From contig NC_133899.1 of the NCBI RefSeq assembly GCF_964199755.1, positions 27,259,446-27,323,445 of the forward strand: a stretch of 64,000 nt of DNA, written 5' to 3'. Origin of the DNA: Larus michahellis. Taxonomy: Eukaryota > Chordata > Aves > Charadriiformes > Laridae. Of this stretch, positions 48,860 to 61,500 are shown one piece after another. The first letter of the stretch is position 1, and each line of letters opens with the position of its first letter. A program made the translations under genes and the position numbers. The notes under the pieces are model-generated. The model was not told where the DNA came from and searched no databases. It was given only the letters and a program-made list of their open reading frames with translations.

Positions 48860-51837
48860 ATCAGAAACTTCAGTCTCGCTTTGGGTGCTCTTGTCCTTTC
48901 ACCCAGTGGCCAAAGGCCCGGGTGCTGCTGGCCACACCAGGACGCTTGGAGCCGGGTGAGGAGCCGGGAAGGAGGAAAGCTTGCGGCGCTGCTGAACAGA
49001 TGGGCTGCTCTGTGCCAGCCCTGGCTCACCCAGGGCACACGGCATCGCTCCACACCCCGGTCCCGGGGCGGAGGAGATAACTTTAACATTAAAAAAAAAT
49101 AAATAAAAAAAAAATCTTGAACATCAAATACTTCACAAACAAGTCACAAATCAAATTTTAATTCACCTGGTTCCCTTCAGTGTAAAAATTCTCCTGCACG
49201 CTGGCTGCTGCAACACATCGAGAGAAATTACTGTTCAGCTGCAGCAATTAACACTTCAGGCACAGCAAGATTCGGAATTCAGATGTTTGAAAGCATCAAG
49301 TAACAGTATCATGTTAAATATATCCCATGCCATCTGCATGCAGCACATGCATGTGAGGGGCATGTGAGGCAACGTGTCATTTTAAAGTACTGTGTCATCC
49401 TATCAGACTCTTTTTTCTTTGCCAGAATAAATCTACATTAAAAAATAAAGAACAAGGCCTTGTGCCTTGTAAAAAGCGAAGTCTGATTGCATTTTCTGGG
49501 GGCAAAGTAGTTTTCATTTTACATGTCCTGTCTCAGAGTTAATTAAGTATTTTGTGTGGCTCGCCCCTGCTGCTGTCCTTGTGCTCGGGATGTGACTGAA
49601 GAGCTGCGGTCCTGACTCGGCTGCTTTTGGTCAATAATGCTGTTAGTCTTGTCATGCTTTTCTCTGGGTCATCCCTGCACTAAATGTACCCCTTCAACTG
49701 AGCCAAATTCCCTGAAGCCTCTCTTGTGCGTATGTAGCAAATGTGACCCTACTGAGATTCCCACAGGACGCCTGAATTCAAGGCAGCCTTTGTCTTCTGT
49801 CTCACCGGAGCGTTTGCGGCCCTGAGCAGACTGTGGAGATGCTGAGGGTGAAGCTGGTTGGTGGGTGGTGCTTCTGTGATAAGGCTCTGTTCAGGTTTCA
49901 ACATCGGTGCGTATCCAGCCTGTTCCTTCTCCGTTGCCACTGCCAAGCCAGCCCTTTCCTCCTGGGTTTCATTAGAATCCATTTTTGTTACTGGCTCCGA
50001 AGAGCTGCTTCTCCTTTTCAGGTCCCACCGTTAGTGGAAGCTGCCTTATTGGAGGACCAGTTGCCCCCTCATCTGTTGGGACTTCAGCCTTTTGTCTCCT
50101 GTCTCTGGGTTGCCCGCACATGACCACTCCCGAGACCCCCGATTCCCCATTTCTGCGGACTGGAGAGCATTTCCTTCAAGAGAAAAATGAGAAAAATCCA
50201 GGCAGGATTTTTTTGATATTTGAAAGTAGACTACTTCAATTTAACAAGTTACCGCTATAGACCTATATCTCTGCCTTTTAACCTGATATATGTCTTAAGC
50301 AAGCCAGCAGCTCTGTGCAATAAACACCACTCATTCCCCGTAGCCCAGCAAACACCTGCGGATTCCTTCTGCCAGCCCTGCTCTCTCTGGTCTGGCTTTG
50401 GGCTCAGCGTCCATTGGCAACATCACCTACCTACGTTGCTCCACGCAAAAAGCCAGACCTGGTTCATTTTTTTCCCTGACATTTTGTGATAGCTTTTTTT
50501 TTAAATATTTCTTATGGACTTAGTATACTTGTAGCGTAAGGGAAACTAAAAAAAATACCTTTATTCCCAGGTGTTTTCACACATGCCTGCATCTTCCAGC
50601 TCCGCCCACCACTGAGGAAGGCAACAAGAGCAAGGTGCGCTATTTCAGAGGTGCTTGTGTGTGAGAAGTTGTACCCTGAGTAATCCCCTGGTGCCTCTGT
50701 TCTTCTCCGCCAGCCACTGTACAGCGAGATGTGCCAGCAGGCAGCCAAGGCCAGCCACTCCAGGTCATGCCAGAGCACAGCAGTTGAAGAGCCGTGCCTA
50801 TTTTAATGCAGCTTTGTAGAAGTAATCTTAAAACGGTGACATTAAAAATTTTGAACACATCAAAGAGGTATTTGCAATTGTTCCTATGTTCTCAGGAAAA
50901 ATTAAACTAAACCCCCTCGGAACATCCTAAAATTTTAATGCCCATGCACTTTCATGCAGAGGATAAGGTCTGTGGCTAAAGGTAATTCTCATCACAGCTC
51001 CGTGTAAATCTTCCCACCGAAATTTGTAAATGTAGCGTAACTCCATAAATTTAATACCTAATTTTGTCTTGATGTGAAGGTATTCAAAAAAGGAGTGTTT
51101 CATGAGCATAAAGATAGTGGATAAGAATTTTAGTTGATGCTGGTTGAGGATTTTTACGAGAAGGCTTTATGGACCGGATTTTGTAAGAAGTGGAAGTTTT
51201 GGTGGAAACATAAATGTAAACTGGAGCTGATTTAAAATAGAGTTTGTGGTGAGAAAAAAAAGTTCGGTTCAGATTTTAAGCCAAATTGGACTAAAACCCT
51301 AAAATGTAAAAGCAATTCCTATATACTGGATTTTTCTAGGAGGACAAACCTGTTTCAGAGCACGAAAATGAGGACCATTAAATGCAGTCCTCTGGCATTG
51401 AAGACGTTCACATCATACCTTCGCCATCGTTAGCTGATCAGTCCCACTCAAAAACTGGACTTTCCTCCCTGCCCATGACAAGAAGTTCTCACCTCTCCCT
51501 ATTGCTGCCTTCAAACCCTTCTGCTCCCAGCCCAGATTTCTTCACAGAAACAGAGCACACCCGGGGTAAACCGTGGTGGAGCTGCTGTACAGTGAATATT
51601 TACCAGACATGTAATTTTTAGAATAAAATAATTTGGATTCAAAGGCTTGCCATGTTGTCGCTGAATTTAGTTTCATCCAGTAATTCCCAAACATGTCCCC
51701 TAGGGATATTCAATGCAGTAAGGAAATAAGAATTTTTTACAAACAAAATTGTTGGGTTTCAAATTAAATGCTTACAGTGGACGATATCAAGGCAAAGAAT
51801 GGATAAAGATGTAAATAGCAATATAAACAGTATCAAC

Positions 51838-51854
51838 TTTTTTTTTTTTTTTTC
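51838..51854. repeat. T17 homopolymer
   Basis: Seventeen T with no element recognised beside it. Confidence 0.85.
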
Positions 51855-51959
51855 TGAGTTTCTACATCTAGCGATAGAACTACTGGCAAAAAACCAAGCA
51901 TCTTGTATTTCCACTTAAGAAACAGACCGATGAAAATGTTGGTGTTCGCTGAGCGCACT

Positions 51960-51983
51960 GGGGACGGGGTGGGGTCGGTGGGG
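51960..51983 (+). other. four-tract G-quadruplex motif
   Basis: GGGG-AC-GGGG-T-GGGG-TCGGT-GGGG on the plus strand has loops of 2, 1 and 5 bases. It is a strong sequence match to a four-tetrad G-quadruplex, sitting in otherwise AT-leaning sequence. Folding is predicted from the pattern only. Confidence 0.7.
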
Positions 51984-54714
51984 CTGCTTCTGGTACCGCT
52001 ACAGCAAAGGCTGAAGGGAATGTCTTCGTCCTAGGAAAAAATGCCTTACTTACTTAAGTTACAGATGCTTTTTTACAAGGGAATTAATTGTATTCTACAT
52101 TTTACTTCTTCCATTGAATTCCACTCCTGTATAACCTCTTTGAAGCTTGAGACATGCTACTTTTTGACAGCCGATGTGTTGGCCTCACCCACAGAGCTGT
52201 TCCAGAATGAATATTCATCTTGCGTATGCAAGCTCGGGAGCCAACAAATACCAAAGCTAATGTCGCATGAGATCCTCACCTCTGCCTGCCTGCACGTACC
52301 TCTGACGAGGATGCCGCCTTCTGCAGACTGCCACACGGGCTTGGAAAATTCTCTACAGACTCACGTCCACAGGCAGAACAGCGGCATGGCGTGATGTGCC
52401 ACACTTCACACAGCGAGGTGTGCGACTGGCTGCCTTCATTGCCTGCAGAGTTATGGTACAGAGTCTGTCATGGAGAAATGACCGAGTGGGGAGGATTTTC
52501 ATTTGTACCCCGCACTGGCCTGACAAAAGTCTGCTTAAAACCTGGTTTGTTCTGATGGAAGCATGGTTAGGGCAGTAATGCCTCTCTGGCCAACTTGTTA
52601 AGTCGAAAACAGATGCCAAAAAATGAAAAAAGCCCTGTAAAATGGAAGTGCTGTGTTGCGAGCCGCGGCATCGTCCTACTTCAGTCATGAGCACTGAACG
52701 TCACGAGTCCTTCCGCCATACGTAACATCTGGAAAATGGGTTTTGTTAAAAGTACGACTCCTTTCTGGAGGAAAAAGGAGCTAGCACCGTGTCAAGGTCC
52801 ATTTGCATTCCAGAACTCTCTTGTAAAGGGAGTCATTTTCATGAGCCCCCTATCTCGATGTATTCTGCTCAAAGTCAGGGAAATACTGTAGTTATAGTCA
52901 GAATGCCTTTGTAGCACACAGAGAAGAACTGCAATGAGACAGGACTGTAGAGAAGAGAGAAAAAAAATGACATACAAGAGGAATTTTAAAATGATTCCTA
53001 CAATTTACAGCCTGCAGAAGCAATAAGAGACCCTGTTCTGCCACCACTTATGTAATATATGTCCTGTGTATTCTCATAAACTATGTGGCTGCAGTACTTT
53101 GCATCGCCTTTTTGTATAATTAAGATGGAAATGGGTTTTGCATTCCAGCACCAGCCAGCTTCCCTGTGAGCGCAGAGCAGGAGGGGAGGTCGTGGCAGGG
53201 ATGCGCTGGGGGCTGGGAGCCAGCTCGGCGACACGACTCGTGTGCTCCAGCCTTGCCACCACGCAGTCCTAAACGGGATGTGGCCATTGGAAGAGCCCTG
53301 CTTTTGTAAGGTTACCCTTGGCCTTCCTTTTGCCACCTTCCATCAGATTTCCAGGATTTGAGTATTTCCTGGGGAAAAGGATATAAGTTTTTGCAAATTC
53401 TCCAGGCACAGCTTGGCTGCAGTGAAATAATGGGACATTGTGACTACAGAAGGGAAGTCATGTACTGTCTGGGTTATTAATTTCCAGGGGAAAGGAAAAG
53501 GTTAATTTAAAAGAATGGGTAAAAAAAGACTCCACCTCAAGCTGAAATAGGAGAGTGAGCAGGAAGAATTTTGGCATTTATGACTCTTGTTGTCATAGAA
53601 ACTGAACTTGATATTTCCATAGAGCAATCTGTAGAAGTAACAAATACTGTACTTTATAGCAGTCATGAATTAAGATCAACTTAAGATTTCCAATACATTG
53701 TCAAGCAGATCAAATACTAGTTTATTTTGTATTGCCAAGTTGTTATCAGAGTCCTTAAAAACCATTGCTGATATATTTAAATGAAACCTATCCGGTATTT
53801 GCAGGCTATTATTAGAATTTAGAGTGGCTGGGGGAGAGATACTACAATAGCCTAGCAAAAGTTCTCAAATTTCCATCAGAAAAGAGCACGTCTCATGGGA
53901 CATGTCTGCCATCACGCAACCTCCTCTGGCACCTACGGCAATGACCCGCATAGAAAACAGTTCTGTGCAGTGTTGTGGATCTTGAGGGCGGATTCTGAGA
54001 CCGAAATGAAAAGGGAGCCCAGCGTGGGACCGCTGACCAGTTCTCTGGACACCACAGCTCAGGACCTGCTGGTTTTCCCAAGGGTCTTACCTGTTAGGTC
54101 TGTTGGCAGCTAATATGACAAATATTGCTTAGGTCCCTCAAATTCTACTTAGCTGTGTAGGGCTATTGAAAGCGTGGCAGTGCCACATCCAGGATCTGAG
54201 GATTTCAGCTGGTTCAGCACATCCCACTGCAACCACTACATAGCTGAGACCATCAGAGTCACATATTAAAGGGTTTTTTTAACCATTTTGATCACAAACC
54301 ATTACCTCCCATGTAGCTGTGACTGTAGGACTTCTCTTAACGTGGTTCTGCTTCAAGGTGAACACATCTTTAAAAAAAAAATAAAAATCACATTCGGTTT
54401 CAAGGATTCCAGTAATGGAAAATTTATTGCAATTCTTTGTGTGTTATTCCTTGTTATTTTAGTATACAAGTAAGAAAATGGCCTTTATCCTGCAAACCCC
54501 AAACTATTCTTAACAAGGATTTATTTAGCTTCGTTTCCCACCTGGATATTTTTTGCCCTTTATTGAGTACGTTGGAGAATTCTCTGTCAAAGTTAGGTCC
54601 CCTTTCTTGCTGGAAATTGGAAATTGTGATCAAGATAGCCCTTTACCTTTTCTTTGCTCTGTAAAACATTGGCTTCGTACACAGTCTTTCATGTCAGGCC
54701 TATTTTTCTTCTTC

Positions 54715-54727
54715 TTTTTTTTTTTTT
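54715..54727. repeat. T13 homopolymer
   Basis: Thirteen T at the end of a pyrimidine-rich run that continues into C6. Confidence 0.8.
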
Positions 54728-55483
54728 CCCCCTCGGTTTTTGTTGGGATTCTCATGATTCTCAGATTCTCCCATGGTATTTTTTTCAAATGATCATGTCA
54801 GACCTAGGGAGTGCGTTTTAGCACCACCTGCATTAAAGTAAAACAGAGGGAAAGAGAAATGCCTTACCCTATACAATATTTTTGAAATTATATCGTTATC
54901 GCTGCGGAGACTGGCTGATGCCCGTGGCCGTCGGTGTCTGCTTTGGGGCCTGCCCCATCAGCCAGTCGCTGCTGCGTCCTCCGGCAGGAGGGTTTTCCCG
55001 CGCTGCTGACTCCCGTGCTGCTCCGTCCTTTCCTCCTTGTTTCGGTAGCTCGGCTCGCTCTTGTGCAACCTCTGGCTGTTTTCTGCCAGCGAGGATGCAG
55101 AGACGGTGGTAAGAAGCGGAAGTAACGTCCTCTGTGCTAATGGGGGGAGTAATCAGAAACCAGCCTGCCCCAACCTCCGGAGGCTGCGGGCATCGATGGC
55201 GGAACCACAGGGCTGCTTCGCGGAGGTGCTTCTGCCGCTTGGCTTCAGCGGGGCTGGTGATGGGCAGGAGTCAGTCGTTAGTCTGGCCAGAAAGAGCCTC
55301 TGTTCTTCCTGCCAGCAGTTAGAACATCTGAATTATGAATGAAGACAGTTACATGCTTCCTAGGCTCGTTTATTTAGCTAATACATTAAAAGATTGGAAA
55401 GAAAATTTATATAGGATACGATGAAAGGAAAAAGACCAGTACAGGGCATGTGAAATGACACAGGGATGTTTTGCGGGCACTAA

Positions 55484-55491
55484 TGACGTCA
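55484..55491. promoter_or_regulatory. perfect CRE palindrome TGACGTCA
   Basis: TGACGTCA is the full cAMP response element bound by CREB/ATF factors (established knowledge). The CpG it contains is retained in a region with few CpGs. No promoter was recognised nearby, so function is unproven. Confidence 0.4.
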
Positions 55492-57164
55492 CATTCGTTA
55501 GCCTTAGCGAAGATAATGCACTGTTCTAGGCGAGATAATTCTTTGTCCGAAACATACACCGCTGAAGATGCGTTCCCTTCCTCCCTCCCATTTAGGAATG
55601 CACACAAACGAAGCGAACAGGCTAAGAGTCTGGGCAATAAGTCCAGAAAATGGCTCTCGTTGCCACTGCTAAACGCTAACAGTAGGGACAACATCCCTTT
55701 GGAAGTATGTGGTACCTTTATTTTTAATTCTCACTTGGTGGAGCTTTTGCAGCACTTTTTTATAAGGCAGCATTCCACGTACCCTCCTGATAGATGAGGA
55801 GAAGAAATCTCAGTATTCTCTTTTGTCCTTAATAAAGCTTAGGAAAAGTGTGAGAGACTTCAGAATCGGTGAAGTCAGATAATTATCAGACCGACCCTTT
55901 ATCGAAAGCCACGGTGCTGCTCCTTGGAGTGCTGTGCTCCCTTCTCGCTCAGGAAGAGGTCAATAAATCACGCCACCACCAAGAGTGAAACTAAACAGAT
56001 GAGACGCTAAAGACTGCAGCGGGCATGACAGTGCCTGCGAAATATTCCGTACGTTCAGCTTTCCAGAGCCTGAAAATGCCTACAGGATTTTCCTAGAGAG
56101 CTCAAGTATGTTATATGATCAGCCGCCACGTTAATATTCTGCTTTGACAGCTCTGTCGATTGGAATGTTGCTGCTAAGAGCCCTGTCCCAATGCACAAAA
56201 CTTGTTTATAATTTATGCAAACCACATAGGCTTCTACTGCTGCTAATTCTGTGGCTTACTGACCTCAGCAGCTTCGGGAAGTGGTACACTTCTGTTTCCT
56301 CCTCTGCCCTTACGGCATGCACGTATCCTGCCCATTTACACACTGTCTGGTTACGGATTTTCTTGGGAAATTGTTTATATATTTTTCATATAACGTGAAC
56401 CACGGAGCTGGAAAGAAATATGAGATGCTGAAGTGCTAATACATTTCCATGTCTTGGATTTAAGAGTGCATTTCCCAGAGAATACAGAGGCAATTGTTAA
56501 TGTCATGTCTGATTTCCTTTCTGGAGATGGAAGATGGACAAAGATTTACTAGAAATATTCTTTTCCGTGCCAAGAGAACGGGTACACATTAGTAAGTTGA
56601 CAGAAAAGATGAATCCTCTTGTGCCACTGCTGCTGTCCACTCTCCAATCTTCCTTTATAATTAATTGGCTGTCAGATCTGCTAAAACTCAAATAACAGAT
56701 TACTGGGATGCAAGGCAAATTGGCCCTGAAATTAAGACCCAAGTTTGAGTCGGTCTTCTTCCTGACCTTGCAACTCTCATTATTGATTTTGGGTAATTTC
56801 CTGCTTAGGAAAAACACGAATAAGGCAGAAGTAAAAAAGAAGCTTTTTTTTTTAAGACTCTTTCTGTCAGGTGTTCCATGATTTCAGAGCTTTGGTACTT
56901 CTGTCTGCGAGCTCTCTTCACTACTTAAGTACGTGAACTTAACTAAAATATTTACTGCTCACCTGTGTCTAAGCTTCAAAATGAAAATAAGGACATAGAT
57001 CGATTGTGCCTACAATAAATTGTAGAGTAAAATATGATTTGAATAACTTAACCGAATTAATAAAATTACTTAACATCATACCTTAACTCATTTTCCAAGA
57101 CCATATTAAAACTGGAGACACCTATAGGAAAAATATGTCTCATTTGGGTGTATGGTTGCAGTAA

Positions 57165-57204
57165 CTCCTTTATTACAGGAGGCATAATCTCCTTTATTAC
57201 AGGA
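57165..57204. repeat. 24-base-period tandem, two copies
   Basis: CTCCTTTATTACAGGA at 57165-57180 is repeated exactly at 57189-57204, with similar but diverged bases in between. A simple local duplication. Confidence 0.85.
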
Positions 57205-58150
57205 CAAAATGACTCATTAAACTTGTATTCATTTAATTCTGACGGTCTTTTGGTAACTATCTTAAAACTTCAATTGGAGGCCACTGTTTGGCCTGAGATG
57301 CGCTCTGTCTGGGAGGGACATTCCATGGACGTTACCCTGCGCCTGTGACTGGTGACACTGTGGGGGGAGTGGGACCCTGGTCCCTCCGCTCGTTCGTGCT
57401 GGGGACTCACCACAGTCCCGTCTGGATCCTTCGACAGGCTGGCTGTAACGCCTCCACCCTTCTCCTTCACTCCTGATAACAGGCTGCTGCTGGAAATGTT
57501 TCCTAGACAAGGGTGACATAAAATACGGTATTTTTTAGATAACAGGACATCCACCGATGGAAAACAAAGTGCCTGGTGCTCACAGAGGAAGCCTGGCTGG
57601 AGCAGTGATGGATTTCCTGATACTAGTCTGAATCAATTGGCTTCGGTGTTCTCTCAGTGATTTGGAAACCTGGGTGCTGTGCAGAAGACTTCTGATGTAA
57701 CACACCTAAAATTCGCTATACTTCATGGGCATCGCTTTTGTGGAACTGCAAAAGAACATGCATAATTCTTGATGTGGGCAAAATACCTGAAATAAAACAC
57801 TTCACCTATGGATGTGGCTTATAAAGGGTAACAGGAGAACCTCGTGCAGCTCCAGATAAAGCTGGATTTTCAGAGCCTGTAGTTTAGTTAGGATGCACGG
57901 ATATGCCAGAAATACTGTATTGGCATGTCCTAATGAATTATTGCTCATTCATAAAGGCCTCCCATCAGATTCGTTTATACTGGAACCACCTTCCCCAGGG
58001 AAATAGAGTTACTGCTATGGTAACACTACACACAGTCGTTTGCATTTTTATTTTGTGGGGAACTGAATTTACCCTGAAAAACATACCGTCTCCTGCAAGT
58101 GCATTCTGCTTGCATTAAAGCACGGAAAGCTGCGAGGAGCACTGGAGTCT

Positions 58151-58540
58151 CAGAATCACAGAATGGTTTGCGTTGGAAGGGACCTTAAAGCCCACCCAGT
58201 GACACCCCCTGCCCTGGGCAGGGACACCTCCCACCAGCCCAGGTTGCTCCAAGCCCCGTCCAGCCTGGCCTTGAACACCTCCAGGGATGGGGCAGCCACA
58301 GCTTCTCTGGGCAACCTGGGCCAGGGGCTCACCACCCTCACACCAAAGAATTTCTCCCTAATATCTCATCTAAATCTCCGCTCTTCCAGTTTAAAACCGT
58401 TCCCCCTCGTCTCACGACTCCCCTCCCTGATCCAGAGTCCCTCCCCAGCTTTCCTGGAGCCCCTTTAGGGACTGGAAGGGGCTGGAAGGTCTCCCGGGAG
58501 CCTTCTCTTCTCCAGGCTGAACCCCCTCCAACTCTCTCAG
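58151..58540 (-). mobile_element. CR1 LINE 3' end, younger subfamily
   Basis: A minus-orientation CR1 with an intact 3' tip. The plus strand starts 'cagaatcacagaatggtttg' and runs through 'gaagggaccttaaagccc', 'ctgccctgggcagggacacc', 'ccttgaacacctccagggat', 'gggctcaccaccctcacacc' and 'ttctccaggctga' to 'actctctcag' at 58540, where it is 5'-truncated. It is the closest visible relative of the 43.1 kb copy, in opposite orientation. The 101-codon plus frame 58163-58468 is antisense LINE sequence and not a gene. Confidence 0.95.
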
Positions 58541-61500
58541 ATTTGATAACTCTGATTATCCCACGCGCAGCTGGCCGAGACCGCCCTTCTCTCCAGACAC
58601 AGCTGCTCCGGGGATGTGCGGAGCCTGCCTGGGAGCGGGCTGGGAATGCAGGATGCTGCCCTGGGCAGGGACTGTCAACAGCTGCCCCTTCCCTGGGGCA
58701 GCCCCCGCAGACCCCCAAGCCCAGGGGCAGCCACACGAGCAGCACAAACCCAGGAACAGCCCGAACAGCCCAACGGGGCAGTAAAAGAGTGTGCTGGAGA
58801 TGAAGCCGGGGGTGACAACCAGAACATCGCTGTCACCGTGAGCAAGGGGTGATGGCTGGAAGAGGTTTGCTGCTTGTGCTGCCAGCCTGGAGAGGGCTTG
58901 CACAATACTTCTTCCTTCCATCATTAGCTGGGCTAATAAGAGATGCTGCAGCCTGTCCAAACCCTCAAATCCATTAACAGAAGATAATGAGAGATCATTT
59001 TCTGACCAGCTCAGAAGCACTCAGTGTTTTAAAGAGGTGTATGCTAACTGATGTGAGGGAAACTAACTGTGGCACTGTAGGACAGGAGAAGATGCCATTT
59101 CATGAATAAATGAAATAGATGAGAGACGCTTCCTTAAAATAAAGGATAAAAATAGAATCTGAGATGTGAAGTTTGAGGCATGAATCTCGCAGGCTCAAGA
59201 GATGTGTCCTGGTGAAGCGAACAGATTGTGATTTTGATCAGGATCATTTGCACAGGCATCCCTGGAAGTCAGAGAATTAATTCACATGGGAGGAAAAAAA
59301 AAGGATCCTCAATTAGCTGAGTGGGAAATAACTAGAAGGTAAAAAGTGTATCTTTAGCATCTATATGGAGGGATATTTCAGTTGTATATTATATTTGCCC
59401 TAGGAGACATCCCTGAAGAATTTTACAAATTACAATGGTCTGTTTCAACTGTTTTAGTTACTTAAGGAAGATATAAAGAAAGAGATACATAAAGTAATTA
59501 TTTCCTCTGTTTTTTTTTCCTTGTCTTATGTCTGGAAGTTTTACCAATGATTACAAATATCGGCCTTTTTCTGGAGAGGGATCAGACTCCCTCAGCTCCT
59601 GTATGAGCCGTGAGCCCAATTTCAGTGCAGAACTAGCCGTAGACGGGCAGCTCAGGGCCTCTGGGGGCCGTGGGGACCAGCAAGGGCTGGATCCCCCGGG
59701 TGCCCCAGGGCTGGATCAGCTTGACCCCACCTGTCCCTCAGGGACACGTGTCTCCCCTGGCCTTTCACCGCATGGAAGGCGTTCACGACATCCCTCAGTA
59801 GCCTCTCCTGCCTTCGGGTGAGATTTTGCTACCAGCTCGCTCGCATCTCCTTGCCTCATCTGAGCCCGCGGGCTGGGAAGGGAAGACAGAGCTGCCTCTC
59901 CCTTCCCACAGCACAGTGCAGGCTGCCAGCATCCCTCCTGCCCCCTTCTCTTTTCCAGCCACAACAGCCACCCTTCTTCCATTCTTTCACAGCAGCTCAT
60001 TTTTCTGGGATCTCTGATTTGCCTCATGCCCTCCTCTGGTACCCAAACTGGCTTAGAAATACACAGATGCAGGTAAGGCAAGTAAATATCAGAAGCCAAA
60101 GAAAAACTTTAAAGTGAGAACGTCAGGAAATGTATTCAAGGAATTGATCCGAGTCAAAGACAAACCGTCGTACGAACACCGAATCTGCAATGAATCTCAC
60201 TGCTTCTTTGTGTGTGCCAGGAATAACCTCCTTCCCTTCCTCTGAACAGTGCCATCTGACCTGCCTGCTGCTTGAATGGGGAATCACTTGGGCTTGCATC
60301 CAAAAGCGCTTTCTTTGGGGAAAACGTGGTTTGGGCAGAATGCAGGTTCCTACACATTCAAGCCGGGATTCAGCAAAAGCTCAAATAAAAGCACAGGTGC
60401 CCCAAAGTCTCAGAACTCCTGCTGAGAAACTCCTTTAGACGAACAAACTGCTGCTTCCCCCCGGTCAGTGCTCCTGGTGCTAAGCCTGGCACGTCGAGGC
60501 ACAGCTCACCCCCGTCCACGCTGGAGCTCACAGCTTCGTCCCTTCACCTCAGTCTGTGGGTGAGCTGGTCCGGAGGTGGCTCTGAGCTCTCCTGGAGCAA
60601 GCGGTGAGCAGAGCTCAGCCCAGAGCAGGGTGGGCGACAGCACCAACCACAGCAAAACAGGCACCGCTTCCACCAAACATCAAACATCGCTGATGCCGTA
60701 AGCAGCATTTGCCTCAAAAACTGACTTCAGCCTCATGGAAGAAAAATCTATTGGAGGTTACTTAATGCATAAACACATTTTTGGCCTCAGATGCCTTCAT
60801 GGCATGGCTGCTGGAGGCTGGGGTGATGTTCATCTGCCACGCACCCTTCCTGGGGTGCCCCAGACTGGCTGTCTCGGGTGGGACGGCAGGGACTCCTCCG
60901 ACCCTGTGTGATCACTCTCCTGGTCACGCCTGGTCTCCTTCATCGAAACACCCAGGAAGGGCAGCAATCGTCCTAGCAGTGTTTTTTTGTGCAGCAGAGG
61001 AACCTTTCCACAAGGGTCCGGTGCTTTCTCCCAGTAGAAGACGACTTAGGCACCAAGCCATGCTGTTACTGTGCTCCGGTGTACACAGCACACATATCCC
61101 AGAGATAATATAGGAAGGTTTATATAAAAATGTGGAATACTGGCAAGTATACACCTCAGAACAGTCTTGTTTGTATTGAGCATGGAGAGAAAAATCAAAG
61201 TTTACTACAAATAATAAGAACTGGAACGAGACTGAGATGAGAAACCAATACAAAGCCTGTGTTTGTTTACAACACATTTAAGAAAATCCCTACATTTCCA
61301 GCCGTTCCAGCTGCATGACAGAGTTCATGGCTCCTTTGCCGGTAGAAGTGTTTGTGAGGTCACGCTGGAACTGGATCCCTGAGATAACCCAATGTAAAAA
61401 AGTAATAACTTTTTTTCCTTTTCAATTCAGGTCCTTTTATAGGTCTACAAATCTCTGCACTGGCAATATGTCAGTGACACATAAACGGAGGCAGGAATGG

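Larger units (their letters stand above)
48860..58150. other. long noncoding stretch, no gene seen
   Basis: Contains A-rich sequence at 49091-49114, T17 at 51838-51854, a G-quadruplex motif at 51960-51983, T13 at 54715-54727, a CRE palindrome at 55484-55491 and a 24-base tandem at 57165-57204. Open frames reach 117 codons (52041-52394, plus) with no recognisable family. 50.8-51.3 kb and 56.9-57.3 kb are AT-rich. No LINE copy was recognised in these 9.3 kb. Confidence 0.5.

Noticed and set aside
58163-58468. 101-codon plus-strand frame
   Set aside because: It lies wholly in the minus-strand CR1 3' end. Similar frames recur at the other CR1 copies, so it is LINE shadow.
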